The position numbers and the translations under genes were made by a program. Shown here piece by piece: positions 6,759 to 16,062 of a DNA stretch of 36,787 nucleotides. Source of the stretch: Candidatus Colivicinus equi (lineage in GTDB: Bacteria; Bacillota_I; Bacilli_A; Erysipelotrichales; Erysipelotrichaceae); contig JAGHUL010000037.1 of assembly GCA_018064825.1 (NCBI GenBank), positions 1 to 36,787 on the forward strand. Direction: 5' to 3'. The first letter of the stretch is position 1; the number at the start of each line of letters is the position of its first letter. The notes under the pieces are model-generated. The model ran no database searches and was not told the DNA's origin. It saw nothing but the letters and a program-made list of their open reading frames with translations.

Positions 6759-9700
6759 TTTTCTCTAACTTGTCTAAATTATCCACTAATTTCAGTATTT
6801 TATTAATACTATCAGCTTGATTTGTAATGGATATCTCTAGTTTACTATTTTTATAACCTATATTAATATCTTTTGACAAATTGTTGCAGTACTCAAATAG
6901 TTTTAAACCATCAATATTATCGGAATACTCTTTAGATAAAACTATTCTAAATAATCCGGCTTTATTTGATACTTTTTCGATAAGATTTAGATTACATAGT
7001 AGTTCTAGACGTTTCTTTTCAAATAACGCTTCTACTTGTTTAGGAAGACGTCCATATTCGTCTAGCACTTTTAGATAGTAATTTAACAAATCTTGCTTAG
7101 TGTCTATTTTATCTAGTTCATGATATAGAGTAAGTTTTTCATAATCATTATCTGAGAAGGTTTCTGGAATATATGAAGATATTGGAACATTTACAATATT
7201 CTTTTCTTTTTCTTCTTCGACTTCTTCACCCTTCTTAATCTTTATTGCTTTATTTAACATTGCAAGATATAAATCTAAACCAACATTGTCAATAAAACCA
7301 GATTGTTTTGCGCCTAATAAATCACCTGCGCCACGTATCGTTAAGTCACGCATTGCAATCTTGTATCCTGATCCTAGTGAAGCGAATTCTTTAATTGCTT
7401 CTAGACGTTTTAATGATCCTTCGTTTAATTGTTTTCTCTCTGGTATTAACAAATAAGCATATGCAATCCTATCGGACCTGCCTACCCTACCTTTTATCTG
7501 GTATAGTTGTGACAAACCAAAGTTCTGCGCATTATCAATAATAATCGTATTCGCATTAGGAATATCTAATCCTGTTTCTATTATTGTTGTGCATATTAAA
7601 ACGTTGATTTCATTGTTATAGAACTTATACATGACATCTTCAATTTCTTCTCTTGCCATCTTGCCATGAGCGATGCCAATCTTTGCTTCAGGTAACTTTT
7701 TAGATAGTTTAGATGCAATTGAATATATCAAATCAACATCATTGTATAAATAAAACACTTGACCATTTCTCTCAAGCTCACGCATGATTACTTCTTCGAT
7801 TAGATTTTCAGATTTATGAACAACATATGTTTGAACCGGATAGCGATTACTTGGTGGAGTATCCAAAGTTGATAGACCTCTAACACCAATCAAAGACATC
7901 TGTAAGGTTCTAGGAATTGGTGTTGCGCTTAATGACAGAACATCAATTGAATTCTTCATTACTTTTATTTTTTCTTTGTGTTCTACACCAAATCTTTGTT
8001 CCTCATCTATTATCAATAGGCCTAAATCTTTATACACAACATCTTTAGAAAGAATACGATGCGTGCCAATCAATATATCGACTTTGCCGAGTTTTAAATC
8101 TTCTAATATTTGTTTAACGCCAGCATCAGAAACATATCTATTCAATAATTCAATTCTTACTGGGAAATCCGCAAACCTTTTAATAAAAGTTTCATAATGC
8201 TGTAAAGATAAAACAGTGGTTGGACATAGATACGCAACTTGTTTATTGTCTTTGACAGCCTTGAAGGCAGCGCGTATTGCAACTTCGGTCTTGCCAAAAC
8301 CAACATCACCACAAAGAAGCCTATCCATAGGCTTAGTCATTTCCATATCTTCTTTGACTTCTCTAGTAGCGATTATCTGATCGTTTGTTAGTTCATATTG
8401 GAAAGCATCCTCAAATTCTTTTGTCATTTCATCATCTTTTGAGAAAGCAAATCCAATGTTGGTATCTCTAGCGCTGTATAGCTCAATTAATTTTTCAGCA
8501 ATATCATTAACACTTTCTTCTACACGACGTTTGGTCTCAACCCATTCCTTAGAACCTAACTTATGTAGTTTAGGTACAACGCCTTCTTTAGATACATACT
8601 TTCTTACTAAAGAGAATTGAGATATTGGTACTAATAATTCATCGTTGCCTTTATAAATTATTTTCAAATAATCACAATCGATGCCGTTGATTGTTCTTGT
8701 TTCAATGCATAAATACTGACCAATACCATATTGATCATGCACAACATAATCACCTTTATGTAGTTCTTCATAAGAATTAAGCGTACGTGCTTCCGCATAT
8801 TTAGTAGCGAATTTCCCTTTATGTGGTCTTTGCTTAAATAACTCTTTACTTGAATATACACTTAAATCTAATTTATCAATTTCAAAACCACCATATAAGC
8901 TTCCATATCCTACATTAATTCCCGGATTAATTTTGTCATCATAAATGGAATATGTAATATTCTGTTTAATTAAACTATTAATTACTTCTTCGGTTTGTTT
9001 ATCATCTAAAATTATTAGCTTATATTTACTGCTATCATTGTTCAAGGTATTAAGAACATAATCTATAGGGCCATATGGCAAATCAATCTCACTAATATAT
9101 GAAACATCTTTAAAAGGTTCACCTTTGATTATGCCTTCATTTACACATTCTTGATGGAAATCACTATAAACGTAAAAACGTAGTGGTAATTTCTTTTCTT
9201 CATGCATTTCTTGAATATAAGAAATTGTTTCGTCGTTAAGCATCTTTAAATGTGCTTTAATCTTTTCTTCGTCACTTAAATATAATTCATGATCCTCAAC
9301 ATAATCTTTTAAATGTTCTTTTTTAAAATAACAATAATAAAAATATTGTGATTGACGATATACATCATTGTTAATATATTCGAGATTAAGTTCCATCTCT
9401 CCGGACAAGACTTCTACATTATCATTTAGATATTGTTTTTCCTCTTCGTTAAAGAAAACGTCCTTACCAAAACAAATTGTTACTTCATCAACTTTTTCTA
9501 GTGTTCTTTGTGTATTTACGTCAAAAAACCTAATAGAATCTACAACATCATCGAAGAATTCGATTCTTATTGGAAGTTCATAGTTAACACTATATATGTC
9601 AACGATATATCCTCTTGATGAATAACACATTGGCGTTTCAACGTGGTTCACAAGTTCGTATCCCATTGTTCTTAATTTGCTTGTTAAATCTTCTTTATTT

Positions 9701-10122
9701 AATTCGTCATCTTTTTTGATTGTGATAATGTTTTCTGACAACTCTTTTTTACTAGGTAAATGTCTTATAAAACCATAAGGAGATGTGATAATTATTTTTA
9801 GATTCTTATTGGTTACTATTTGATATAGGGCATTTAATCTTTCGGCACGATTTTCAAATGATGACGCAATCTCTTCAGCACGTAATGATTCTTCGGGCAA
9901 ATAAGTTACAAGTTCATCTTCATCAAAATACGATACCAATATTTCTTTTAAACGACTTGCGAGATAGTTGTTTTCTTTTACAACAATAATTGGTTTATTT
10001 TGGTTCTTTGCTCTAATAGATAGTTTTAGAGCTTCCTCTACTAGACTGTTATAACTTAAAAAAGAATGATTATTATCATTCGCTATGGTTTCAACACTAT
10101 TTAAAAGATTAATATTCTTCAT
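6745..10122 (-). CDS. mfd: Transcription-repair coupling factor
   Basis: Mfd removes stalled RNA polymerase from damaged DNA and recruits UvrA. The 1125-residue protein shows the full architecture: an N-terminal UvrB-homology region (for example ENRAERLNALYQI near residues 90-102), the CarD-like RNA-polymerase interaction domain at about 450-510 (HKGDYVVHDQYGIGQY), the SF2 translocase with Walker A GDVGFGKT at 605-612 and DEEQ at 706-709, the second RecA lobe with a GRVGRSDR motif, the TRG motif region, and the C-terminal autoinhibitory domain. The first base of ATG is shared with the pth stop (TAATG), so it is co-translated with pth. No break or unusual substitution is visible. Confidence 0.98.
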   Translation of the reverse strand: MKNINLLNSVETIANDNNHSFLSYNSLVEEALKLSIRAKNQNKPIIVVKENNYLASRLKEILVSYFDEDELVTYLPEESLRAEEIASSFENRAERLNALYQIVTNKNLKIIITSPYGFIRHLPSKKELSENIITIKKDDELNKEDLTSKLRTMGYELVNHVETPMCYSSRGYIVDIYSVNYELPIRIEFFDDVVDSIRFFDVNTQRTLEKVDEVTICFGKDVFFNEEEKQYLNDNVEVLSGEMELNLEYINNDVYRQSQYFYYCYFKKEHLKDYVEDHELYLSDEEKIKAHLKMLNDETISYIQEMHEEKKLPLRFYVYSDFHQECVNEGIIKGEPFKDVSYISEIDLPYGPIDYVLNTLNNDSSKYKLIILDDKQTEEVINSLIKQNITYSIYDDKINPGINVGYGSLYGGFEIDKLDLSVYSSKELFKQRPHKGKFATKYAEARTLNSYEELHKGDYVVHDQYGIGQYLCIETRTINGIDCDYLKIIYKGNDELLVPISQFSLVRKYVSKEGVVPKLHKLGSKEWVETKRRVEESVNDIAEKLIELYSARDTNIGFAFSKDDEMTKEFEDAFQYELTNDQIIATREVKEDMEMTKPMDRLLCGDVGFGKTEVAIRAAFKAVKDNKQVAYLCPTTVLSLQHYETFIKRFADFPVRIELLNRYVSDAGVKQILEDLKLGKVDILIGTHRILSKDVVYKDLGLLIIDEEQRFGVEHKEKIKVMKNSIDVLSLSATPIPRTLQMSLIGVRGLSTLDTPPSNRYPVQTYVVHKSENLIEEVIMRELERNGQVFYLYNDVDLIYSIASKLSKKLPEAKIGIAHGKMAREEIEDVMYKFYNNEINVLICTTIIETGLDIPNANTIIIDNAQNFGLSQLYQIKGRVGRSDRIAYAYLLIPERKQLNEGSLKRLEAIKEFASLGSGYKIAMRDLTIRGAGDLLGAKQSGFIDNVGLDLYLAMLNKAIKIKKGEEVEEEKEKNIVNVPISSYIPETFSDNDYEKLTLYHELDKIDTKQDLLNYYLKVLDEYGRLPKQVEALFEKKRLELLCNLNLIEKVSNKAGLFRIVLSKEYSDNIDGLKLFEYCNNLSKDINIGYKNSKLEISITNQADSINKILKLVDNLDKLEKNENR

Positions 10123-10676
10123 TAATTAAACTTGTTCATAACATCTTCAAAACTGTTGTCTAAAGCATATAACAAAGCATTCTTTGCTTTTATTGCGCCA
10201 GCTTCGAATGATTCTAATTCTTCTTTTGAAAATCTGCTCAACACATAATCTTTAGTATCGATTAGTTTATTGTTTGATATGCCAATCCTAATGCGATTGA
10301 TATCTTTCGTTCCTGTTAAATCTATGATGTTGCGCATTCCGTTTTGACCGCCACATGATCCTGAATGTCTTAATCTTAATTTACCCACAGGCAAATCTAA
10401 ATCATCATGAACCACGATTACATCTTTAATATCAATATCATAAAACTTCATCAAAGAGATTACTGCCTCTCCTGACAAGTTCATATATGTTTGTGGTTTA
10501 GCGATAATCACCTTTTCACCATTATGTCTAAAGACTGTATATTTTGCTTTGCATTTGCTTTTATCTAATTCCAGATTTAGTTCTTTAAGCAAAAGATCAA
10601 TAATATGAAAACCAGCGTTGTGACGCGTCTTTTCATATTCAGTCCCTGGATTTCCTAAACCAACTATAAGTTTCAT
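10122..10676 (-). CDS. pth: Peptidyl-tRNA hydrolase
   Basis: Pth recycles peptidyl-tRNA released during abortive translation. Catalytic and tRNA-binding residues are visible: N9 in GLGNPG, H19 in TRHNAGF, N66 in YMNLSG, D91 in HDDLDLP and the GGQNGMRN loop. The length of 184 residues is standard. AGAGGAAT precedes the ATG, and the start overlaps the upstream stop by one base. pth-mfd-rqcP is the conserved Bacillota order. Confidence 0.96.
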   Translation of the reverse strand: MKLIVGLGNPGTEYEKTRHNAGFHIIDLLLKELNLELDKSKCKAKYTVFRHNGEKVIIAKPQTYMNLSGEAVISLMKFYDIDIKDVIVVHDDLDLPVGKLRLRHSGSCGGQNGMRNIIDLTGTKDINRIRIGISNNKLIDTKDYVLSRFSKEELESFEAGAIKAKNALLYALDNSFEDVMNKFN

Positions 10677-11449
10677 TATTCCTCTTCTTGTTTATCACTT
10701 GATAGGTCAATACTTTCAAAAGTTTTGATATATGAATCGTATAAACCTAATTCAATCATATATTGCTTACCGATATATGATTCTGTAAAAATCTTCAAAT
10801 CTTCTTTATCATAATCAGAAATGTTTTCAGCTAAATATAACAATGTGCAAGCTGCAAATCTCTTATATATTCCAATGAATCTCTTTTCATATCTTAGTTT
10901 AGTGTATTCGCCATTTAACAACATGTTAAGAAATTCTACACCAGAATCCTCTAGTTTAGCTAAAGCTTTATAGATTGCTGCAGCAAGTTGATATTCAACA
11001 AGGACACCAAGTTCATCTTGGTATACACAAAGTTTTTTCATCAACTTTTCTAACAAATCAGTTCTGCCAACTCTTTTAGCTCTCGCAAGACACATAATAA
11101 ACCAAACAAAAGCATCAGCGTTTGTTAAAGCTTTTACAATCATAAAAGAGCCTTTATCTTCAAAAATCTCTTTAAAAGATAGTTCGTTAAATGTATCGTC
11201 TACTTTTTCAGGATATTTATCTAATTCAATATATAACTTGAAAAGCATTGCTTTATTTTTTAACATTTCTGATTTTTCATTATTAAGATATCCAACAATA
11301 TCATCATATGCACAATCACCTTGTTCTTTAACTTTATTGAAGCAATCAACATAACCCTTAGTTTGGCGATATTGTTTTATTGTTTGAATATTCTTAATTG
11401 TCATGTAGATAACAATCGCAAATGTTACTAATAATAGAATTAAATTCAT
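10676..11449 (-). CDS. Membrane-anchored helical protein of unknown function
   Basis: Not recognised. The 257-residue protein has one N-terminal membrane helix (about residues 2-18, followed by a basic stretch), then a soluble, mostly helical cytoplasmic or extracytoplasmic domain rich in Leu, Lys and Glu, without Cys or His motifs that would suggest an enzyme; helix pairs look like degenerate tetratricopeptide repeats (for example LLEKLMKKLCVYQDELG). An acidic tail (SDKQEEE) ends it. It has a good GGAG ribosome site and lies between tatD (12 bases) and pth (1-base overlap), so it is part of the mnmE-tatD-pth-mfd operon. Confidence 0.8.
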   Translation of the reverse strand: MNLILLLVTFAIVIYMTIKNIQTIKQYRQTKGYVDCFNKVKEQGDCAYDDIVGYLNNEKSEMLKNKAMLFKLYIELDKYPEKVDDTFNELSFKEIFEDKGSFMIVKALTNADAFVWFIMCLARAKRVGRTDLLEKLMKKLCVYQDELGVLVEYQLAAAIYKALAKLEDSGVEFLNMLLNGEYTKLRYEKRFIGIYKRFAACTLLYLAENISDYDKEDLKIFTESYIGKQYMIELGLYDSYIKTFESIDLSSDKQEEE

Positions 11450-11461
11450 ATTTTTTCTCCT

Positions 11462-12220
11462 CTATATACCAAATAGTTTATCGTAATTATCATTAATAAT
11501 AAACTTAAAGAATTCTTCGTTGATGCCTAATTCTTCACATATTTTTCTTCCTGTATAGACAACGTTGCTTGGTTCATTTCGTTTGCCACGATTAGGTACA
11601 GGTGATAAATATGGGCAATCAGTTTCGATTAATAACCTATCAACAGGAACTGTCCTTATTACTTCTAATGGTTCTCTTGCGTTTTTCCACGTCACAGTTC
11701 CACTGATAGAAATATAATAACCTAATTTAACTAGATTCTTTGCCATCATAGCGCTGTCTGAATAACAATGGATAACGCCTTTGCATGGATATTTTTTTAA
11801 GATGTCATAAGTATCTTGAATAGCGTCTCTAGTATGAACGATGATAGGCTTATCTAATTCTTGAGCTATCTTTAATTGCTTGATAAAAATCTCAATTTGT
11901 TTTTCTTTGTTTTCTTTTCCATAGTGATAATCTAGACCAATTTCACCAATTGCTGTTACATCATCTGATTTATACAGTTCATAGTATTTATTAAATAAAT
12001 CATCATCTACATTATCAGCATCACCAGGATATATTCCTAAAGATCTTTTAAATTTAATCTCTTTATGATTAATCGTCTTTGCAAATTCATAGTCTTCTAG
12101 ATAAGAAGATACAATCATTGCTTTCTTAACATCGTAGAAGACCATATTGTTTAAAACATTATCTAGATCATCTCTAAATGCAGCATCATTGATATGACAA
12201 TGAGAATCTAACCAACTCAT
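11462..12220 (-). CDS. tatD: TatD-family metal-dependent deoxyribonuclease
   Basis: A 252-residue TIM-barrel hydrolase. Metal ligands are seen in SHCHIND (H7, H9), GEIGLDYH, IVHTRDA, GVIHCYS and ETDCPYL. TatD proteins act as 3'-5' exonucleases on DNA and RNA, with proposed roles in DNA repair and in D-aminoacyl-tRNA or fragment turnover. The C-terminal NRGKRNEPSN loop is typical. The start shares one base with the mnmE stop; there is no clear Shine-Dalgarno site, so translation is probably coupled. In Bacillus tatD (yabD) lies beside metG instead; the mnmE-tatD linkage is specific to this lineage or related ones. Confidence 0.93.
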   Translation of the reverse strand: MSWLDSHCHINDAAFRDDLDNVLNNMVFYDVKKAMIVSSYLEDYEFAKTINHKEIKFKRSLGIYPGDADNVDDDLFNKYYELYKSDDVTAIGEIGLDYHYGKENKEKQIEIFIKQLKIAQELDKPIIVHTRDAIQDTYDILKKYPCKGVIHCYSDSAMMAKNLVKLGYYISISGTVTWKNAREPLEVIRTVPVDRLLIETDCPYLSPVPNRGKRNEPSNVVYTGRKICEELGINEEFFKFIINDNYDKLFGI

Positions 12221-13530
12221 TATTTGCCCAAACAGAAGTTTCTAAACATATGATCGATTAGATCCTCCTGATATTCCTTTCCTAAAATTTCGCATAAGAA
12301 GTGATACGCTTCATCTAGATTAGTAACTACCATATCAATACCATCTGTATCAATATGTTCAAACATTTGTTTTAATTCATTAAGACAAGATTTCATTAAT
12401 GCAATTTGTCTTTCGTTATTTAAGATATCGTCATCAACTAAACTGATATCTTCTTTATACTTTTCATTTAAATAGTCTACCAAACTCTCTATTTGTTTTT
12501 CTTTAGCACAGATGTTTATGTCGCCTATTTTATTTAAATCGGCTTTATTGTGAACGATGACTCTATTCATATCTTTTGTCATATCTAATAGTTTTTGATC
12601 TTGTGAATCAATGTTAGTTGAATCTAATACCAAAATAACTAATTCAGCTTCATTGATTGCTTGAATAGATTTTTCAATTCCTATTTTTTCAATGACATCA
12701 TCTGATTCATGAATGCCTGCTGTATCAATTAAATTAAGCGTAATATTTTTTAGATTTACTTTGCCTTCAACTAAATCTCTAGTTGTTCCTGCAATATCTG
12801 TAACAATAGCTTTGTCTGCTTGTAATAATGCGTTTAGTAGACTTGACTTGCCTACATTTGGTTTTCCAATAATAACAGTCTTAATTCCGTCTTTGACTAT
12901 TCTAAAACGTTCTGCTTTATCTACCATCTCTTCAGCATTAGTAATCCATTTTTCAACATATGGTTTAATAACCTCATTACTCATCTCAACTTCATCTTCA
13001 TACTCAGGGTAATCGATATTGACTTCAATCATTGAAATAACATCTTTCATTTCGTCCATTAATGGAGTGATTAGTCTTTCAACAGAACCATTAATTCCTT
13101 TGATAGCTGATTTTGCTTGAATAGATGTGTATGCTTTAATTAAATCGTTAATTGAATCAGCTTCAGAAAGATTAATTCTTCCATTTAGATAAGCACGCTT
13201 TGTGAATTCACCAGGTTCTGCTAGCCTACAACCTTTCTCTAATAAAAGATTTAATACGAGTCTAGTGACATATACTCCACCGTGGCAATTAATCTCAACC
13301 ATCTTTTCTTTAGTATATGATTTGCCCTCATCAAAAAACGATATCAAGACTTCATCTATTATTTCTTCGCCATTGTAGATATGGCCATAAACAATACTAT
13401 TTGGTTTAATGGTTTTTATTCTTGAGATACTTTTGGCAATTTCAAAACTGTCATCTCCTGACATTCTGACAATAGAGATAGCTCCATCTTTAAGAGCTGT
13501 AGAAATTGCGCAAATAGTATCACTTAACAT
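12220..13530 (-). CDS. mnmE: tRNA modification GTPase MnmE (TrmE)
   Basis: MnmE, with MnmG, installs the (carboxymethyl)aminomethyl group on U34 of tRNAs. It has the tetrahydrofolate-binding N-terminal domain (to about residue 118), a helical domain, and an inserted G domain: G1 GKPNVGKS (222-229), G2 GTTRD (248-252), G3 DTAG (269-272) and G4 NKAD (328-331). The C-terminal CLGK (433-436) supplies the conserved catalytic Cys. The 436-residue length is slightly short but complete. It overlaps the upstream lacX-like gene by 7 bases. MnmG is not in the window. Confidence 0.97.
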   Translation of the reverse strand: MLSDTICAISTALKDGAISIVRMSGDDSFEIAKSISRIKTIKPNSIVYGHIYNGEEIIDEVLISFFDEGKSYTKEKMVEINCHGGVYVTRLVLNLLLEKGCRLAEPGEFTKRAYLNGRINLSEADSINDLIKAYTSIQAKSAIKGINGSVERLITPLMDEMKDVISMIEVNIDYPEYEDEVEMSNEVIKPYVEKWITNAEEMVDKAERFRIVKDGIKTVIIGKPNVGKSSLLNALLQADKAIVTDIAGTTRDLVEGKVNLKNITLNLIDTAGIHESDDVIEKIGIEKSIQAINEAELVILVLDSTNIDSQDQKLLDMTKDMNRVIVHNKADLNKIGDINICAKEKQIESLVDYLNEKYKEDISLVDDDILNNERQIALMKSCLNELKQMFEHIDTDGIDMVVTNLDEAYHFLCEILGKEYQEDLIDHMFRNFCLGK

Positions 13531-14348
13531 AATTCAATATAGTAACCAATCTTATAAGTTTCTTTTGGATTTAGTTTAATTAATTCAAATTTATCATCAA
13601 ATGGATTTGTTGCTTCCTTGATGTTGTTGTTTGATAACCAAGGTTCAATACAAATGAAATCAGCTTTTTGATCAGCGTTCCATAAACCAAGATAACCAAA
13701 ACTAGACATATCAACTTTTACATTATATTCATCTGTTTTCATTAATAGGTATTTAGATTTTAAATCTTTTAAAACAATTGTTTGAAGTTCAGCAACATCT
13801 TTTAAGAAATTCTTGTATTCTCCAAGTTTCATCTTCTTGTTGATTCCAGCTGATTCTTTAATAACTGTTCCTTCTTCATCTTCTTCAAATACCAAAGACA
13901 TCTTATTGAAATCTCTAACGATAAAAGCAGGATGAAGGCCAAATGTAAAAGGCATCACCTTCTCATCATCGTTAGTAATATCGTAATTAATCAATACTTT
14001 ATTATTATCTAGAGTATATGTAATGTGATATGTGAATTCAAATGGATATTCTTTTAATGTTTCGTCACTTGATTTTAATTCCATGACTACTTTTTCACCA
14101 TCATCACATATCGTATCTAAGATTGCGTATCTGATAAGGCCATGATTACGACATGGATATTCTTTACCATCAAGAGTATATTTCTTACTATTTGGTGAGC
14201 TGATCATTGGGAATAAAGTTGGATTCTTACCAGACCAATATTGTCCGTCTCCTTTGTATAAAACGTCTAAGCCCTTATAAGTTAGGCTAGCCATTTCTCC
14301 ACCTTTATTACATAATTCTAATTTTAAAATTCCATTATCTAAGATCAT
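13524..14348 (-). CDS. Aldose 1-epimerase (galactose mutarotase) family, LacX-like
   Basis: A 274-residue beta-sandwich protein of the aldose 1-epimerase superfamily, LacX/YihR-like branch. Candidate catalytic residues are H69 in CRNHGLIR, H139 in GLHPAF and the Glu in CIEPW near residue 233. It would interconvert anomers of a hexose or hexose phosphate; the true substrate is unknown for this branch. The ribosome site AAGGAG is strong. It overlaps the gene before (14 bases) and mnmE after (7 bases), so a sugar enzyme is embedded in a tRNA-modification operon; no sugar transport gene is nearby. Confidence 0.88.
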   Translation of the reverse strand: MILDNGILKLELCNKGGEMASLTYKGLDVLYKGDGQYWSGKNPTLFPMISSPNSKKYTLDGKEYPCRNHGLIRYAILDTICDDGEKVVMELKSSDETLKEYPFEFTYHITYTLDNNKVLINYDITNDDEKVMPFTFGLHPAFIVRDFNKMSLVFEEDEEGTVIKESAGINKKMKLGEYKNFLKDVAELQTIVLKDLKSKYLLMKTDEYNVKVDMSSFGYLGLWNADQKADFICIEPWLSNNNIKEATNPFDDKFELIKLNPKETYKIGYYIELC

Positions 14349-15189
14349 TGCTTATCTCCTTTACACATTTTTCTAGCATATATGTTTTGGCCTTGCGTAA
14401 TGCTTTTAGGCAGTAAAATAATCCGTCATAATATCCTTTTTCTTCAACGCTTGAAGAAGGTGCATTTTCAATTTCATTACTCAACTTTTGTTCAAGCTCT
14501 TCTAAATAAGAAACGTCATTGACAGCAATTTCATAGTATTTGTTTATCGCCTTTATGTGGTTATCAACATAGTCGTTTGAATTTACTTCGCCATAAGAAA
14601 CATTCTCTAGGATGTGTCTAAATGCTTCAAAAACGCTATTATAGTTTGATGTTATATCTGGTACTTCTGGTTTAGAAAGCATGCCGGCATTATTGAAATT
14701 GCTGTTTATCTTTATTCTTGAAGTATCTATAGCATCTTTAAAATCGTAGCTGATATCTCTTTTATTTTTATTTACAACATAATCATTCAATTTGTCATAT
14801 ATCTTGTTGTACGAATTTCCATCATCTTCCAATAAATCGCTTAGCTTAGCAACATAATTGTTACGATAATAAATATTAAGTTCGCCAATGCTTCGATACG
14901 TTTTTGATTCTAAATATATATTTTCTGTCAAAGGAAAAATGTGATTATGATTAAAGTATTGCTCTAATGGCATATCAATATCGTTTCCTTCATGGAAATC
15001 TGATGCTCGTGTATCTTCGCCTTTCTTTCTATCAGTTATTGCACTAATTAATATTCTTGCGAAATAGACAATAATTGCAACTACCAACAAGATTGCGATA
15101 ATGGAGAATAATATTCTAAAAATTCCACCAAAAAGAAACAGTGGAATAATGATAATAAATGGTAAGAATCCTAAACCTGAACGTCTCAT
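14335..15189 (-). CDS. Membrane protein of unknown function
   Basis: Not recognised. The first 55 residues contain two closely spaced hydrophobic helices (LPFIIIIPLFLFGGIF and IIAILLVVAIIVYFARIL), after a basic N-terminus; the remaining ~230 residues are soluble, Asn/Asp/Tyr-rich and partly helical, with no Cys pair or catalytic signature. The start codon overlaps the stop of the upstream gene (ATGA) and GGGAG lies about 9 bases before it. Together with the 258-residue protein it forms the head of the mnmE operon, and the two are probably partners. Confidence 0.8.
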   Translation of the reverse strand: MRRSGLGFLPFIIIIPLFLFGGIFRILFSIIAILLVVAIIVYFARILISAITDRKKGEDTRASDFHEGNDIDMPLEQYFNHNHIFPLTENIYLESKTYRSIGELNIYYRNNYVAKLSDLLEDDGNSYNKIYDKLNDYVVNKNKRDISYDFKDAIDTSRIKINSNFNNAGMLSKPEVPDITSNYNSVFEAFRHILENVSYGEVNSNDYVDNHIKAINKYYEIAVNDVSYLEELEQKLSNEIENAPSSSVEEKGYYDGLFYCLKALRKAKTYMLEKCVKEISNDLR

Positions 15190-15962
15190 TTAATCTTCTC
15201 CCATATTGAAGAGATTGACATAAACCTTATCGCATCAGCATTTTCTTTGGCCCTACTTCTTTGAGCTTTTATATTATTATCGTGTTTTTGTTTTAACACG
15301 TTTTTATCAACCATATATTTTACGTATAAGCACTTCTTTAATAAGTACCATCTTCTTATACACGATCTAACAAACTCATCTTTGTTTTTATGGTCTTTAG
15401 GCAATTCTTCAATTTGTTTTTCTATTAACTGGGCTTGCTTTAAACAATTGTTATATACTTCATCATAATTCTTAAAATGTTTGCTATCTAACTTTCTTTG
15501 GAAGATACTAAATTTTAATTTTTGATTGTTCTCATCTACGACTGCATCAATATCGTTCAACGAAAGAGCCAATATGTTGTTACGCAATGGCTTAAATTCT
15601 TCGTGTTCAGTTAGTGCAAAATATGATGCAACAGCATATACATAATCATCATCAAAAATGATGTAGGCATTCCCGTCCTCTTTTCTTTCGTATATGATGT
15701 ATGGAATTACAATCGCTTCGTCTTGTAATTTGCTTATGTCCTTATATCTAATAATAGAATTAGAAATTGAATTTTCACAAACAGACAAGTGATAATTACA
15801 AATTACATAAAAGTCTTCATTAATTTTTAAGAACCTATTTAGTGCTTTAGAATTTTTTTCATCAGTGATAGATAGATAGTCCTGAAGGAAGCCATTGAAG
15901 CTGCAGGCATTTCCATTTCTTCTAGGATCCATCTTGGAAGATAATAGTGCATAAATACTCAT
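15186..15962 (-). CDS. Soluble protein of unknown function, first gene of the mnmE operon
   Basis: Not recognised. The 258-residue protein has no signal peptide or membrane segment. The first ~150 residues alternate strands and helices (for example AIVIPYIIYERKEDGNAYI), the rest is helical and basic, with IRRWYLLKKCLYVKYM and a C-terminal stretch rich in Lys, Arg and Asn, which might bind nucleic acid. A GAGG ribosome site precedes the ATG. A possible -10 (TAAAAT, 15986-15991) precedes it, divergent from the plus-strand gene at 16063, so this is the probable start of the nine-gene unit ending at rqcP. Confidence 0.8.
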   Translation of the reverse strand: MSIYALLSSKMDPRRNGNACSFNGFLQDYLSITDEKNSKALNRFLKINEDFYVICNYHLSVCENSISNSIIRYKDISKLQDEAIVIPYIIYERKEDGNAYIIFDDDYVYAVASYFALTEHEEFKPLRNNILALSLNDIDAVVDENNQKLKFSIFQRKLDSKHFKNYDEVYNNCLKQAQLIEKQIEELPKDHKNKDEFVRSCIRRWYLLKKCLYVKYMVDKNVLKQKHDNNIKAQRSRAKENADAIRFMSISSIWEKIK

Positions 15963-16013
15963 GTTTTACCTCAACTACTATCTTAATTTTACCTTAATGA
16001 TTAGGAAATTGTA

Positions 16014-16041
16014 TATAATGTCATCTTTAATCTAGTATAAT
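16014..16041 (+). promoter_or_regulatory. Candidate promoter(s) of the 11-mer repeat gene
   Basis: Two perfect TATAAT hexamers occur at 16014-16019 and 16036-16041, before an AGGAGG ribosome site (16048-16053) and the ATG at 16063. The upstream one gives a normal leader; the second would give a leader of about 15 bases. Neither has a convincing -35. Confidence 0.42.
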
Positions 16042-16062
16042 TGTAGTAGGAGGTAATTACAT

